Source of the DNA: Emmonsiellopsis sp. PD_33
Lineage: Eukaryota > Ascomycota > Eurotiomycetes > Onygenales > Ajellomycetaceae
NCBI GenBank assembly: GCA_032988165.1
Contig: JANTQF010000062.1
Span: forward strand, 80,369-144,368
Length of the DNA: 64,000 nucleotides
Direction of reading: 5' to 3'
Position numbers and translations under genes: made by a program. Below the pieces are notes generated by a model, which was not told the DNA's origin, did not search any database, and saw nothing but the letters and a program-made list of their open reading frames with translations. How positions within the stretch are numbered: the stretch's first letter is position 1; each line of letters starts with the position of its first letter. Positions 49,766 through 61,579 of this stretch are shown here, piece after piece.

Positions 49766-50170
49766 ATGGGCACAACATGAGTAATACCACTATCAGAATG
49801 GTGTGGATACCACTAGTCTCTGGACTCAGTATGGTTGGCTGAAAGAGGGCCTTAGGGTTATAGAACTACTCATTACTAATCCTGTTAGAGATTCTTTCAG
49901 ACATTGAAGTGGCATTTCATAATGGGGTTATAAGTGGTGAAGTGGATACTACCACTCTTGAGACTGAGCATATAAGGCTGGAACCCAGAATAGGGCCTGA
50001 GAGTTATAGAACCACTCATTATCATTAGTGATGAAGTGCCTGCCACACTGGCTATGTGGGTTTTAGTTGTAGGAATAGCATTGATTATTAGGTCATCACA
50101 AAAGCAGTTGACAAGTCTTGAAGGAACAGGATTTTTAGCAAGTACATTGTTGTTATTCATGAACAAGATT
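49766..50170 (-). pseudogene. Scrambled extra actin fragments
   Basis: Upstream of the actin start, pieces from other parts of actin are joined. One reads DSGITHVVPIY directly before GSSMCKA. Two partial repeats of the region around NEWF, ALF, QP and TTYNPIMKCHFNV lie at about 49780-49880 and 49880-50060. The minus-strand open frame 49897-50166 covers the second. The same arrangement exists in the outer copy (58.3-58.65 kb), so it predates the split of the two copies. It suggests duplication and shuffling of actin exons inside the element. Confidence 0.7.
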
Positions 50171-50552
50171 GATGCTGACTCAGCTGATTTCTTTGTTCAA
50201 GGACAATAAAGATGTATAGTAATAATATTGATAAAACTCAGATTTTCAACAAAAAGATAATAGCTGGAGTTACACTTGAGCAAACAGAGCAAGAAAATTA
50301 GTGTTGAATGTGCTCACTAGACTATTCCAGAATCTTCAGTAAAGATATTATCTAAGTTATAGCTATATATTTATCTTCATTGGAGCCCACAGACAGATTG
50401 AGAACATCAGAACTAATGAAGATGATGAAAAAGATGGTCAAAATAACAGTTCATCTTATAACTGGTGATTCCAGGTAAAACTGGCTGGATGACTTTATTG
50501 TTCATGGATAAATATAAACTGCATTATTCTAAATGTAGGTAAGACTGCAACT

Positions 50553-50868
50553 AAAAAAAAAAGTCCCCACTAAATTCAAACCCTAGAGTTTATTCCCTGG
50601 AACTTCACAAAGAGAGTCATCAAGTTTCAAGGGAAGAAATCACTAGACCACTGAATCTAGAGAAAAACTGCAGTAATATCAACAAAACCATACTTAGTAG
50701 ATAGCTAATAAGAACTAAAAACCATGTGACTACCACATGCAGTAAGACTACAACTAAAGAAAAAAAAAAGTCCCTACTAGATTTAAACCCTAGAGTTTGT
50801 TCTGTGGAATTCCACAAAGGAAATTATGGAATGCCAAGGAAGAAACCACTAGACCACTGAACCTAGAG
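50553..50868 (-). repeat. Tandem pair of tRNA-like (Pol III) units
   Basis: Two units, 50553-50662 and 50759-50868, about 206 bases apart. Read on the minus strand each has a box A-like cagtggtctagtg(a/g)t, then 60-75 bases, a box B-like agggtttgaattta or agggtttaaatcta, and then gggactt with 9-10 T as a Pol III terminator. In the outer copy one box B reads ggttcaaattc, as expected of GGTTCGAATTC after CpG loss. Acceptor arms do not pair convincingly, so a tRNA-derived SINE or tRNA-like RNA is more likely than a tRNA. Confidence 0.5.
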
Positions 50869-51424
50869 AAGAATTGTAGTAATATCAATAAAATCATACT
50901 TAGTAGACAGCTAATAAGAACTAAAAATCATGCAACTGCTGATGACCACCTCAGAACACCCTGATAGAATAAGTCATGAGAATATAATCAGCAGAGGATA
51001 ATAGCTCTTTGAAATAATATTATAGGTATAGCATGAGGTTCTGCTCTATTATGACAGAGTAAAAGCTTTATTCTCTTAGTTACTGGTACAGGGTGAGTTG
51101 GGCATGTTGGCCTGGGTATAGATATATATATATATTTTTTATATTTCACTCTATATATATATATTTTCTTTGTCATGACCACTGTAAACATCAATCTACT
51201 AACAATGAAAATAATAATACTTGCATTAGAAAGCCCTGCATTCAGGCTATAAATTGATACCACTCTTGTCTTCATTGAATGATGAACTGTTATGTTAATA
51301 TACTAGACAAAGTATGAAGTATCTTCTTGACTGACAGTAAGGATATTTTAGTGTTTCTCTTTCACCACCCAGGTTTGACCAACTAATGACCTCATGTGGA
51401 AATATTCAAGGCTTTTCATTGGTG

Positions 51425-51432
51425 GCAGAAAA
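51425..51432 (-). other. Unoccupied copy of the self-insertion target
   Basis: Reading gcagaaaa here (ttttctgc on the minus strand), with flanks matching both sides of the junctions at 43519 and 56970 in the outer copy. It shows the sequence before insertion and that exactly eight bases were duplicated. Confidence 0.92.
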
Positions 51433-52286
51433 AGGACACTAAAATATACTCACCACCAGTTGAGGAGATAAGTACTGAAAGTAGCATGAGGCTAACAGGG
51501 CAGCTTTATTGTCCTTAGATAAAGATAAATCAGACTATTCTAAATGCAGTAAGAATGTAACCAGATCTTAGGAGCTTATTATCTCTGCATGAGGAACACA
51601 AAGCTTCTCAGTAAACTAACCCTATTAGACCTAGCTGTGTTCCTTGTTCATATTACTATACTGAATTGGGTTAGACTGAGTTTTGAGAGTTAAAAATCTC
51701 TCTCTTCCCCTTCTTACTCTTACACTCTATAATATTCTCACTGTCAAGTTCCCAACATCTGCATACTCATCTCTAACAGGTAAGTCTTCATATCTATACT
51801 AGTTGATATGCTATCCCCTTCCCAACAGCCCTGTCACATTTAATATCCTCCCTTGCTTTGCTGTTAGGGAACTGGGCCAGTTGTGGTGCAACTTGGCAAA
51901 ACAAGCTTTACACAGGCCAGTTTTAGCTGCATAGCAAACTCACTTTGCTATGCCTATTAGCTATAGATAGTGGATTCCATGGGATTGCATGAGCAAAGAG
52001 AGCAAGCAGCCTTTCCTGATCCCTTAGTTTCTTATGTATTTTGACTGATGAATGAAGTTACTAATGAAACTATCTATCTAGTGTCCCCTGCTATGTCCTT
52101 GAATCCTCCATAATACTCTTTACTTTACTCTTTGGGTAAGTACTCAACTCTGAACTGATAGCAAATTTTTGTTGGATGTAGATAATAACTCTAATCCCAG
52201 AATCCTTCATAATTTCAACAAACTACAGGAATTAGATATATAGAGACACTGATATTACCACTGAGGCAGTATTTTTACTGCATCTA

Positions 52287-52375
52287 TTGTCTGTGGACAA
52301 CATTTTATACTGAACATCTCTATGTTGTTGTCCACAGATAACTATATTTTTAATGCAGTTATTATCCATGGACAA
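52287..52375. promoter_or_regulatory. Three palindromes upstream of SNF2
   Basis: ttgtctgtggacaa, ttgtccacagataa and ttatccatggacaa stand within 90 bases just upstream of the SNF2 start codon at 52445. All are deamination variants of TTGTCCGCGGACAA. The outer copy keeps the same trio. A role in transposase binding or in control of the SNF2 gene is inferred. Confidence 0.6.
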
Positions 52376-52444
52376 CAACCTCTTTTGATGAACTGCCTTT
52401 TGAAATGAACATCAATTAACTGTTTTAAATACCAGTTTTAAACA

Positions 52445-55400
52445 ATGAATCCTCTAAAGCCTTCTAACACAGATCTGAAGCCTCCCAACACAGATCAGTC
52501 ATTCCCACCTCTTGGAGAAGCCAACATCTAATAAGCCTCTATTTTAGCACCCAAAATGACAACAACTCAGAAGGCATCCACTATGCAGCCCAGTGAAAAT
52601 GCAGGCAAAAGAGCACTGAGGAAGAAGAAAGTCAAGACAATAATTACTACTAAAAATGTTAAGTGAGCTCATGATTCCCTTCTGAAAGAGATTTACTACT
52701 TTAAGTTTGAACTTAAATGCATTGAATTTTACAGGGATCAAGGATTTGTAGCTGGTTACTTGAAGAACTATCCTAACATGAATACCCTTTGTTTACTCTT
52801 CATAAAAAATCAATTATTATTTGAGGAGTACATTGTGCTGCATGGGAATGACTGAATGACCCTATCAGAATTAATAAAATAGGGGGTAAAAGACCCTATA
52901 ATGCTATCTCTACTAAAGTTTTTTGAGTCAGTTCACATGACACCAGGTGTTGCACAGATCTTAGTCTCTTCAATGATGGAAATTAACTGGTAGGTAGTTC
53001 AGAACTTATTTAATATCACTAAAACAAACATTATAGAATACTATGCATTCCTGATAACCATTAATGTCTGTCTTTATGTGCTCAATCAGAATAAAGATCA
53101 GTTCTTCCATTGCTATGTGCTAGATATTGAAGCTAGGATTATATTATCAAACTTGGAGGATTTTCATAGAGTCTATACACTTTTACATTATTGGATTCAT
53201 GTTCATGTAGAATAAAAGCAAAACAAGCAACCAGTAATATTGAATAAAACATGAGTTTAAAATAACACAGTCAAGCTAGTGACATATGTTAATGAGCTCC
53301 TCCTCAAGGAACAGGATAACTCCATGCAAGGACCCATTGAGGCTCTAAATAATGCAGATGATCTCAGTTTTGACTGGGATTTACCCTCTAATAATGAAGA
53401 GAGGGTTGATGATGCAATCAACTCTCTTAAGATAGTCAACTTGTTATCTGAGGATAACAAGTCCAAGGAGAATGTGCCCAAGATGAACCCATGAGTGAAA
53501 CTTACACTGATGACACACTACCAAAAGTGTGAGCTGTATATGTATATGATCAAGCACACAACAACTGAGGGGAACTATTAGATGGAAGGCTCATTACCTC
53601 TATAAAATCCAGATTAGAAAGTGTTGAATATTATTAAGATCATAATAGATAGTGTAATGAATGAGGAGGCAGTCAAGACACTGTATGTATATAATGAAGT
53701 TAATCATACAATAACAAGAGAGCTATCTCATGCCAGCCACAACACACCCATGATTATTAATATGTTGATGATGTTAAGTATGGAGGAAGATTAAATATTA
53801 ACTCTAAATATACTACAGTCTGTAAAGCTGCATCCTCATCAGATTAATGGTGTGACAGTGATGTTTGAGATGGAAAGTGAAAGTTTTCAAAAGGTTTAAA
53901 ATGATAAGCTAGCCCTGTGTGCTGGGATCCTAGTAGACACTATGAGTCTTAGAAAGATATTAATCATATTATCTTTCATTTTGAAGGCATGGGATGTTGG
54001 TGTTCTGAATGGTAAAGGGCCAGCCAGGCTAATTATTATAATAATCTCATTAGTTACTACTCAATCATGGTAGAGTGATTATAGCAGATTTTTTCTACAT
54101 TCATTATCTTTATAGTTTATAAGATTATTTTACTGTGGAAACAATCCAGTGTTCTCTTTGCATTGCATCTTGAAGGTGGCAATGATAGAGGTACTAACAC
54201 ATCCAGAGAAATCTCAGCTCTACAAGCACAAGGCCACTGACTCTGATCAGATGGTGTTTGTCATATTGCATTTTATGTTCTGGAAGTATTTTGTTGAGGT
54301 CAAAACAATAAAGAAGTAAGATGTTGCAACAGACAATGATGAATTAAATGCCCTTTCTATGAATTTACATTTGAAATGAAAGGAAATGCACAAGAAACAG
54401 AAGATTATTAATAATAAGTTCTTATTATTTATGAACAATAAGTTATCAACATCTAACTCTTTATCTGTGAATAATAAGAACTCCCACCCCACTGCTCCTG
54501 AAACTAAAGATCTGCTGCTGATTGAAGAGACAACTGTGTATAATAAGTATATTATTATGTACTATTCAAAATTCCCAGATTGTGTGTATAGAGTGATTAT
54601 TGATAAGGGGCATTACCTCTATCATCTATCCTCTGGGATTTCACACACAGTGAAGCTACTTGAGCTGAACTTTCTCTGAGTAGTGTCAGCTACCCTACTG
54701 TTAAATAAGACTCATAATTTCTATAGCTATGTATATTTATTTTATCTGACTGACCTCCAGACATATTATTCAGATCTCAAGAAGTTCCTTAAGTGCTTAA
54801 CTATTAATAAGTTCCAATCAGCATCATCAGAGGAAGAGAAATTGAAACTATTTAATCCACTTTATATATAGCAACTTTCAACTAACAGACACATGGAACC
54901 TAATACTGCAGCTGTTGTTATTTCAAAGCTTTTGAAAATGACACTAATTTGAAGATCACAACAGACTGTGATTGATGGTTAGCAGATTGAGGAGGTCATT
55001 TCCTCAAAATACATCAATACTGTGACACTTCAAATGAGCTCACAGGAGCAACTTGAGTATTATGCATTTCACCTCAAGCATATAAAACAACTATTAATAC
55101 TGGATATGCTTAATAATAGTACCAACATCCCCATACAGGACAGCACAAGAGTACATGCTTTGCAGGTTACATTGCTGTTTCTGAAAATCTTGAAGTTTCA
55201 TAAATGTGTGGGGTTGAAGAAGATAAGAGTAATTACTCTTAAAAACTTGGCTTTTCAGCTGGATTTTGAGCTGTCATTCTTTCTGTATTATTATTATCTG
55301 GCTGACATCTACCATCATGTTGTTCCATCAACTCATTTTGATAGGCATATTGAGTTGATGTGTATGTCTCCTATCACTTGTTATTTGACAAAAGTGTTGT

Positions 55401-56635
55401 ACAAAATGTGTGAGATTGGCAAGGAAAAGGTGGCAGTGTTTACCCACAGACTGAACACTGCATGGCTAGCATCTATAATGTACTCTAATTTTGGCATGGA
55501 GATGACATGATTGAAGGGGAGTATAATACAGGAGGAATGGAATATGATCATCAACAACTTTAATAATGAGGAGTTAGGAAGGACTGAAGTTCTGATCACA
55601 ACTAATCACATGGGAGGATTTAGTGCTAATCTGTAGCTGGGCAGGTGTCAGGCAATGATTTTGATTGAGTTACCATATAATTTAAACACAATGTTCCAAA
55701 CTATGGCACAGATGCATTATCTGGGTCAGAAAAGAGATATTTATATATGAATACTAACTGTTAATCATACATTTTAACAGTACTGGTATGTAAATTTTAT
55801 GAGGAAAGCAATCTCTGACATCTCTGCATAGTTAGATGGCTAGGTAGATCAGGTGGATGGATTGGCAGAGAGAGCTATCAATTGTTTGAATGTCCTGATG
55901 GGGTAGAGGGAAGACCAGTCAGAATGAGAGGATCTAACTACTTTAAATCTTGAGATATCCAATTTGTTAATGCAGGGGAAAGAGCTCTACAAGAAAATTA
56001 GTAGGATACCAGTGCTACTTGCATCAGGGGACACTCTCAAGAAGACTTGGAAATCACAGTGCAGGTGAAATGTTATCCACAGACAACAACCTTGTGAGCC
56101 TGTGAGTGCTGTGATGGTAATAGTTGTCCAGAGAGAACCTTCTGATGAGAATATAGAGAATATTATAGAGAATGAGATGGAGACTATGGAGTATGAAGAG
56201 AAACTAGAAGATGAGATGGAGGATACTGCACAACTTGCACATGATGAGGCTGTGGTCTGTGAACAACAATGTAGTAATAAGATAGAGGATGTTGCAGGTG
56301 ATAATATACAGAATGTGATGTGTGAATGATAACTTACATTTGAGATAGAGTACATTGTAGATGGTGTGATGGGTAGTATGATCAGTGGAGAAGATTTAAA
56401 TGCTAAAATCAATGAGAGTATGGAGGGTGATGAAGTGGGTTTAAATTCAGTAATTAATGAAATGATTGGTATCTTATGTGACAGTGCTGAGGTCTTTCTG
56501 GCAGTTAGGAGGCAGGGGGATAGTGGGGATGAAGTGATTAATGAGAAGTATGTGAGAGAGAAGGATAATGATGAGAATGAGGAGCTATCTATGAAAAAAG
56601 AGAGGAAGGAAAGGGGTAGGAAGTCTAAGGCATGA
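52445..56635 (+). pseudogene. SNF2-family helicase/ATPase, hAT-E cargo (copy B)
   Basis: One reading frame of about 1,396 codons runs from the ATG at 52445 to the TGA at 56633-56635. It is interrupted by stops but by no net frameshift. The N-terminus is Pro/Ser/Lys-rich. SNF2 ATPase motifs begin near residue 470: LHPHQINGVTVMFEMES, then ILVDTMSLRKILIILSFILK (Walker A, from DTMGLGKT), and RLIIIIISLVTTQSW-SDYSRFF. The helicase C half has KVAVFTHRLNTAWLASIMYS, LKGS with WNMIINNF, RTEVLITTNHMGGFSANL and TMAQMHYLGQKRDIYI (near residue 1086), the SNF2 motif VI. The tail is acidic and Lys/Glu-rich. The class includes chromatin remodellers. Divergent from copy A at 6.8-10.3 kb. Also present in the outer copy. 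Confidence 0.85.
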
Positions 56636-56799
56636 TGGGGCATAGAAGGGTGTTTTGAGAAAAAAAAGGAAGATTGATCATTAGCATTGGGATTTTTAAA
56701 TTTTAATATAAATATTTGATAGGATGGTTGCTAATTAGAATATAATGAAAATAGTCCTCATATACTGACTCAAGTTAACTCAGAATTATTTGGATTGAT

Positions 56800-56969
56800 T
56801 CCAGATGTTGTTTAATAAATATTTGGCTCAAGAGTTCTCATTGATGACTCAGATTGAGTTGAGTTCAATATATATTTAACTCAGACTTAGCTTGAAAGGT
56901 TATAGATTTGTGAGTAACTCAACTTGAAAGTACATATAATTAACTCAACTCAGACTTGTCTGCACTCTA
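56800..56969. repeat. Right terminal and subterminal repeats of hAT-E
   Basis: Several copies of gagttgagtt/aactcaactc precede the terminal repeat, which reads cttgtctgcactcta at 56955-56969. This is the exact complement of the left terminus for its outer 15 bases. Confidence 0.8.
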
Positions 56970-56977
56970 TTTTCTGC
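56970..56977. repeat. Right 8-bp target duplication of hAT-E
   Basis: Exact second copy of ttttctgc. From here the outer copy resumes. Confidence 0.95.
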
Positions 56978-57539
56978 TACCAATGAAAAGTCTTGAATAT
57001 TTCCACATGAGGTTACTAGTTGATCAAACCTGGGTAATGAAAGAGAAACACTAAAATATCCTCACTACTGATTGAGGAGATACTTCATACTTTATTTAGT
57101 ATATTAATATAATAGTTCATCATTCAATAAAGATAAGAGTAGTATCAATTTATAGCCTGAATGCAGAACTTTCTAATGCAAGTATTATTATTTTTATTGT
57201 TAGCAGATTGATGTTTACAGTGATTATAATGAAGAAAATATATATATATAGAGTGAAATATAAAAAATATATATATATATCTATACTCAGGTTAACATGC
57301 CCAACTCACCCTGGACCAGTAATTAAGAGAATAAAGCTTTTACTCTATCATAATAAAGCAGAACCTCATACTATACCTATAATATTATTTTAAAGTCTAT
57401 TATTCTCTACTAATTATATTCTTATGACTTATCCTATCAGAGTGTTCTGAGGTGATTATCAGCAGTTGCATGATTTTTAGTTCTTATTAGCTATTTACTA
57501 AATATAATTTTATTGATATTACTACAATTCTTCTCTAAA

Positions 57540-57855
57540 TTTAGTAGTCTAGTGGTTTCTTCCTTAGCATTCCACAATTCTCTTTGTGGAATTCCATAGA
57601 ATAAACTCTAGGGTTCAAATTCAGTAGAGACTTTTTTTTTTCTTCAGTTATAGTCTTACTGCATGTGGTGATTACATGATTTTTAGTTCTTATTAGCTGT
57701 TTACTAAGTATGATTTTATTGATATTACTCCAGTTCTTCTCTGAATTTAGTGGTCTAGTGATTTCTTCTCTTGAAACTTAATGACTTCCTTTGTAGAGTT
57801 CTAGGGAACAAACTCTAAAGTTTAAATTCAGTGGGGACTTTTTTTTTTTAGTTGT
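57540..57855 (+). repeat. tRNA-like pair in outer giant hAT
   Basis: Counterpart of the inner pair, at about 57541-57650 and 57747-57852. Box A-like tagtctagtggt, box B-like gggttcaaattca in the first unit, then gagactttttttttt. The better box B here supports a Pol III origin. Confidence 0.5.
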
Positions 57856-58299
57856 AATCTTACCTGCATTTAGAATAGTGCAGTTTATATTTATTCATAG
57901 ATAATAAAGCTACCCAGTCAGTCTTACCTGGGATTATCAGTTATGAAATGAACTGTTATTTTAATCATCTTTTTCATCATCTTTATTAGTTCTAATGTTC
58001 TCAATCTGTCTGTAGGCTGCAATGAAGATAAATATATAGCTATAATTTAAATAATATTTTTACTGGAGATTCTACAATGATCTAATAAATATGTTTGACT
58101 CTAATTTTCTTTGCTCAAGTGCAACTCCAGCTATTATCTTTTTGTTGAAAATCTGGGTTTTATTAATATTATTACTATATATCTTTATTATCCTTAGATA
58201 AAGAAATCAGCTGAGTCAGTATCAATCTTGTTCATAAATAATAATAATATACTTACTAAAAATCCTATTTCTTTAAGACTTGTTAACTACTTTCATGAC

Positions 58300-58650
58300 A
58301 ATCTAATAATTAATGCTATTTTACAACCAAAACCCACATAGCCAGTGCAGCAGGCACTTCACTACTAATAGTAATAAGTAGTTTTATAATCCTTAGGCCC
58401 TATTCTGAGTTCCAGCCTTATATGCTTAGTCTCAAGAGTAGTAGTATCCACTTCACTACTTATAATCCCATTATGAAATACAACTTCAACATCTAAAAGG
58501 ATCTCTAATGGGATTAGCAACAAGTAATTCTGCAACTCTAAGACTCTCTTCTAGTTAATTATACTGGGTTTAGAGACCAGTGATATCTACACCATTCTGA
58601 TAGTGATGTTACTCACATTGTGTCTATCTATAAATCTAGTATGTATAAGG
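58300..58650 (+). pseudogene. Scrambled actin fragments, outer copy
   Basis: The same chimeric arrangement as in the inner element, ending in a Ser-Ser-Met-Cys-Lys remnant (tctagtatgtataag) near 58635 where the main actin frame begins. Confidence 0.6.
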
Positions 58651-59915
58651 TTAGTTTCACTGGTAATAATGCTCTCTGAGCTATTTTCTGCAAGTCTCCT
58701 AATATTCCTACTACCTCAATTCATACCTGATAAGAACACTGTCTGTTTCCTGCTACTAATCTTTACTAGCTTTAATTATCAGTCATTCTTACCATCATGA
58801 GTAAATATTCTCCTGTGTATACTAAGGTTAGATCCATGACTGATAGCATCTAGTATTATAATTAGTATAAGTCAGAAAGACTCCTATATTAGTGATGAGA
58901 CATAGTTAAAGTGTGATATCCTCATCTCAAGATAACTTACCTTATTGAGTATGATGTCATTACAAACTGGAATAATATAAAGAAAATCTGACATCACACT
59001 TTCTATAATAAACTCCATGTTGCACCAGAGAAGCATGCTATTCTATTAATTAAGACTCCTATTAACTTCAAGTTTAATTATGAGAAGATAACTCAAATCA
59101 TCTTTAAAATCTTTAATACTCCTACCTTCTACATCTCTATTCTAGCTGTACTCTCTCTGTATGCTTCCAGCTGCACCACTGATATTATACTTAACTCTGA
59201 TGATAGTATTACTCACATTATACTCATCTACAAAGGTTTCACCCTCCTCCATATCATCTTCTATATTAATATGGCTAGTTATGAGCTAACACATTACCTT
59301 ATGAAGATCCTTACTAAGCATGATTACAGCTTCTCTATCACTACTAAGCATTAAATCATCTGTAATATCAAGGAGAAGCTATAAATATCACCCTCAACTT
59401 CCAGTAGAAAATCTAGATTACTTTCTAGAGTTTTAGCTTGAAGAAATCCTACAAGCTTTCTAATAGCCAGGTCATCACTATTAGTAACAAGTAGTTCTAT
59501 GCCCCTGAGGCTCTCTTCCAGTCTAATGTACTAGGTCTTAATAGTAGTAGTATCCATATCATCACCTACAACACTATTATGAAGTGTAATATTAACATTC
59601 AAAAGAATCTTTATAGTAATATTATTATAGTGTGTATTTCTCTTTTCTTTATGTTAAGATGTTGCTGACAACTACTAGTCTGATAGTACTATCATGTATC
59701 TTGATATCTCCAACTATATGTAGAAGGAGATTATTGCTCTTACTCCTTCATCAATGAAGATTAAGATTATTGCTCCCTCTAAATATAAATACTTCATATA
59801 AATTGGTGGTTTCATCTTGGCCTCCCTCTCAATCTTTCAGTAAATGTAGATCTCTAAATAGAAATACAATGAATTAGAACCTTTCATTGTTCACTATAAG
59901 TACTTATTATAGTGT
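58630..59915 (+). pseudogene. Captured actin gene, outer copy
   Basis: Plus-strand copy of the inner actin gene. Recognisable blocks include [12 protein letters not shown] near 59158, FTLLHIIFYINMASYELTHY and LMKILTKHDYSFSITTKH at 59240-59350, KLSNSQ-type sequence and a terminal cactataagtacttattatag. It shows the same introns (for example gtgtgtatttc...gttaag near 59632) and the same frameshift. It is more decayed than the inner copy. Confidence 0.82.
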
Positions 59916-60199
59916 TTATTATTCTTAGACAACATTTAGCTGACTGCTGATCCAGTTATCTATAGATAATAATATACTTGCTAAAAACCTATTTCTCCTA
60001 ATTATGAAGTGATTAATTCATCATCTTGTATAGCTATTATATAACTTACTCTTCAGCAGATATCAATAGTTGTTGATTTGATTAGTAAAGAAAATTATAT
60101 TAGCTAGTTAGTTAAGATTGTCAGCTCCATTATATAAGTTTGCTATAAAGATAACTAGTTATTTAATTTCTAAACTTACCTTTAATTATTATTATATCA

Positions 60200-61480
60200 T
60201 TATTATCTCTCTTCACCTGCTGTAAACCTTATCAGCTCAAAAGTAATCAACCTTCTTTTCTAATGGGATATTAAAGTTCAAATTTACCTCCAGTGATTAT
60301 GATACAGAGGCTTCAGACTTCAACACAATAAACTAATGTATAGCAAGTCAATTAAGATGCTAAACCCTATATATCTACTCTACTTGAGCTTTTCAATTCA
60401 CATCAGCTCAGGCTAATTCCTTCCAGTCCATCTCACTTCCAGGAGAGTACTATATTAGTCAATTTAGTTGAGAAATTCAATGACTATATGAACTGCATCT
60501 AGTATCCTCATAGATGGTCACCCTGATGTCAAAGAAAGGCTCTGAATGTGGGAGAATGAATTAACTACAGTCAGATTCATAATATTACATTATATGATAT
60601 CTTTAGTTAGAGGCTTCAGATTGCAGATGATGTGATTTCATATAAGTACTATATATAATGTGTTGTACTTTAGTGATCTCTACTGATACTAAAAAATTGT
60701 AGGAGTTTAAGTCTCACCTATCATTAAGATATTTGAATAGATATCATATAAAAATCTAACTTCAAAGAATTTAGTTGTTGACTGGTCTTTCTATATGTAA
60801 CTAAACATAAATACAGTAGAGAGTCTCAGTAAATATCTAATTTTATACTCATTATACTAAGTTAAAGATATATCATAATTTATTAATTTATATCAAGGAT
60901 CAGCTCAGGATGCAGTGATCATTCAGACTTGAGAGCTTGCTCTATAATACTCATACACCCAGTGCACTGAAGGATCTAGGCCATTCAAAGATTATCTTAT
61001 GCCATATGATTTACTAAATGATATATCTGTCAGTGGTGGAGCAGGTGGAAATTACTATTTCAGGGGTAAAAGTACAAAGTGTAGCCTTTATAAGCACTAA
61101 AAGCACTCATCCTCTGATAATCCTTTGGTGGATACTAACTATAATTACAGTTAATAATGTAGATCAGAACATGATTATATATTCAATAATTTAAATGCAT
61201 TCATAAAGAGTGGGTATTAGCTTATCATGCTGATAAAAAGAATTTTTTGAATGATTACCTAGAAAGATTTAGAGAGTCTGAGACTCTCTCTGAAATTATC
61301 TCATTCTTCTTATTATCATCTTGGAAAAATTTTAATATTAAAGGTTATTCATTCCTCATTATTTTCTAAGTTCAGTATCTACTTCTTGCACCTTTCTATT
61401 ATAATCATAGAAAAATGAGTTAAAGCTTTGATTCTACCTTTTCCTTACAGTCATAACTCCCTATTGATGACTCAAGTAAT
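60200..61480 (+). pseudogene. Unassigned GPF/Cys-motif frame, outer copy
   Basis: Counterpart of the inner frame at 46980-48150, including the caaagattatcttatgccat region and ggagcaggtggaaattacta near 61040, which encode the GPFKDY and GAxGNYY blocks. Conservation in two copies supports that it was a real coding region of the element. Confidence 0.45.
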
Positions 61481-61579
61481 ATTAATCTATCAATACCATT
61501 ATAAATTAATGTATCTATTCCTCCTTTACTAGAATGAATTGGTCATGACAACCAGTTTGTGGTTTATTTAGAGGTAAAA

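Larger units (their letters stand above)
50950..52440. other. Central intergenic region of hAT-E
   Basis: Divergent spacer between the actin/tRNA-like side and the SNF2 start. It holds an AT-rich foldback (51117-51172, atatat runs around a tttcactc core), the unoccupied insertion target at 51425-51432, a palindrome at 51509-51522, and three more at 52287-52300, 52328-52341 and 52362-52375, 70-160 bases before the SNF2 ATG. The last three could be operator-like sites for the helicase gene. No gene seen. Confidence 0.6.
43520..56969. mobile_element. Giant hAT element, complete inner copy, 13.45 kb (hAT-E)
   Basis: Both ends carry tagagtgcagacaag followed by one mismatch and ctgag, in inverted orientation, and an exact 8-bp duplication flanks them. 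Left to right it holds the hAT transposase (minus), an unassigned Cys-motif frame (minus), an actin gene (minus), a pair of tRNA-like units (minus), and an SNF2-family helicase (plus). At least 15 copies of a TTGTCC-GGACAA palindrome are spread over it. It is inserted into another copy of itself in opposite orientation. hAT elements are commonly 2.5-5 kb, so the size and gene content are unusual. Confidence 0.93.

Noticed and set aside
51117..51172. atatat foldback as a replication origin or terminator
   Set aside because: Simple AT repeats are common here and nothing else supports the role, although it is conserved in both copies of the giant hAT.
55987..56643. 218-codon minus-strand open frame, the longest in the window
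   Set aside because: It is antisense to the acidic Lys/Glu-rich tail of SNF2 copy B. Its Ser/Ile-rich composition is what the complement of GA-rich coding gives.
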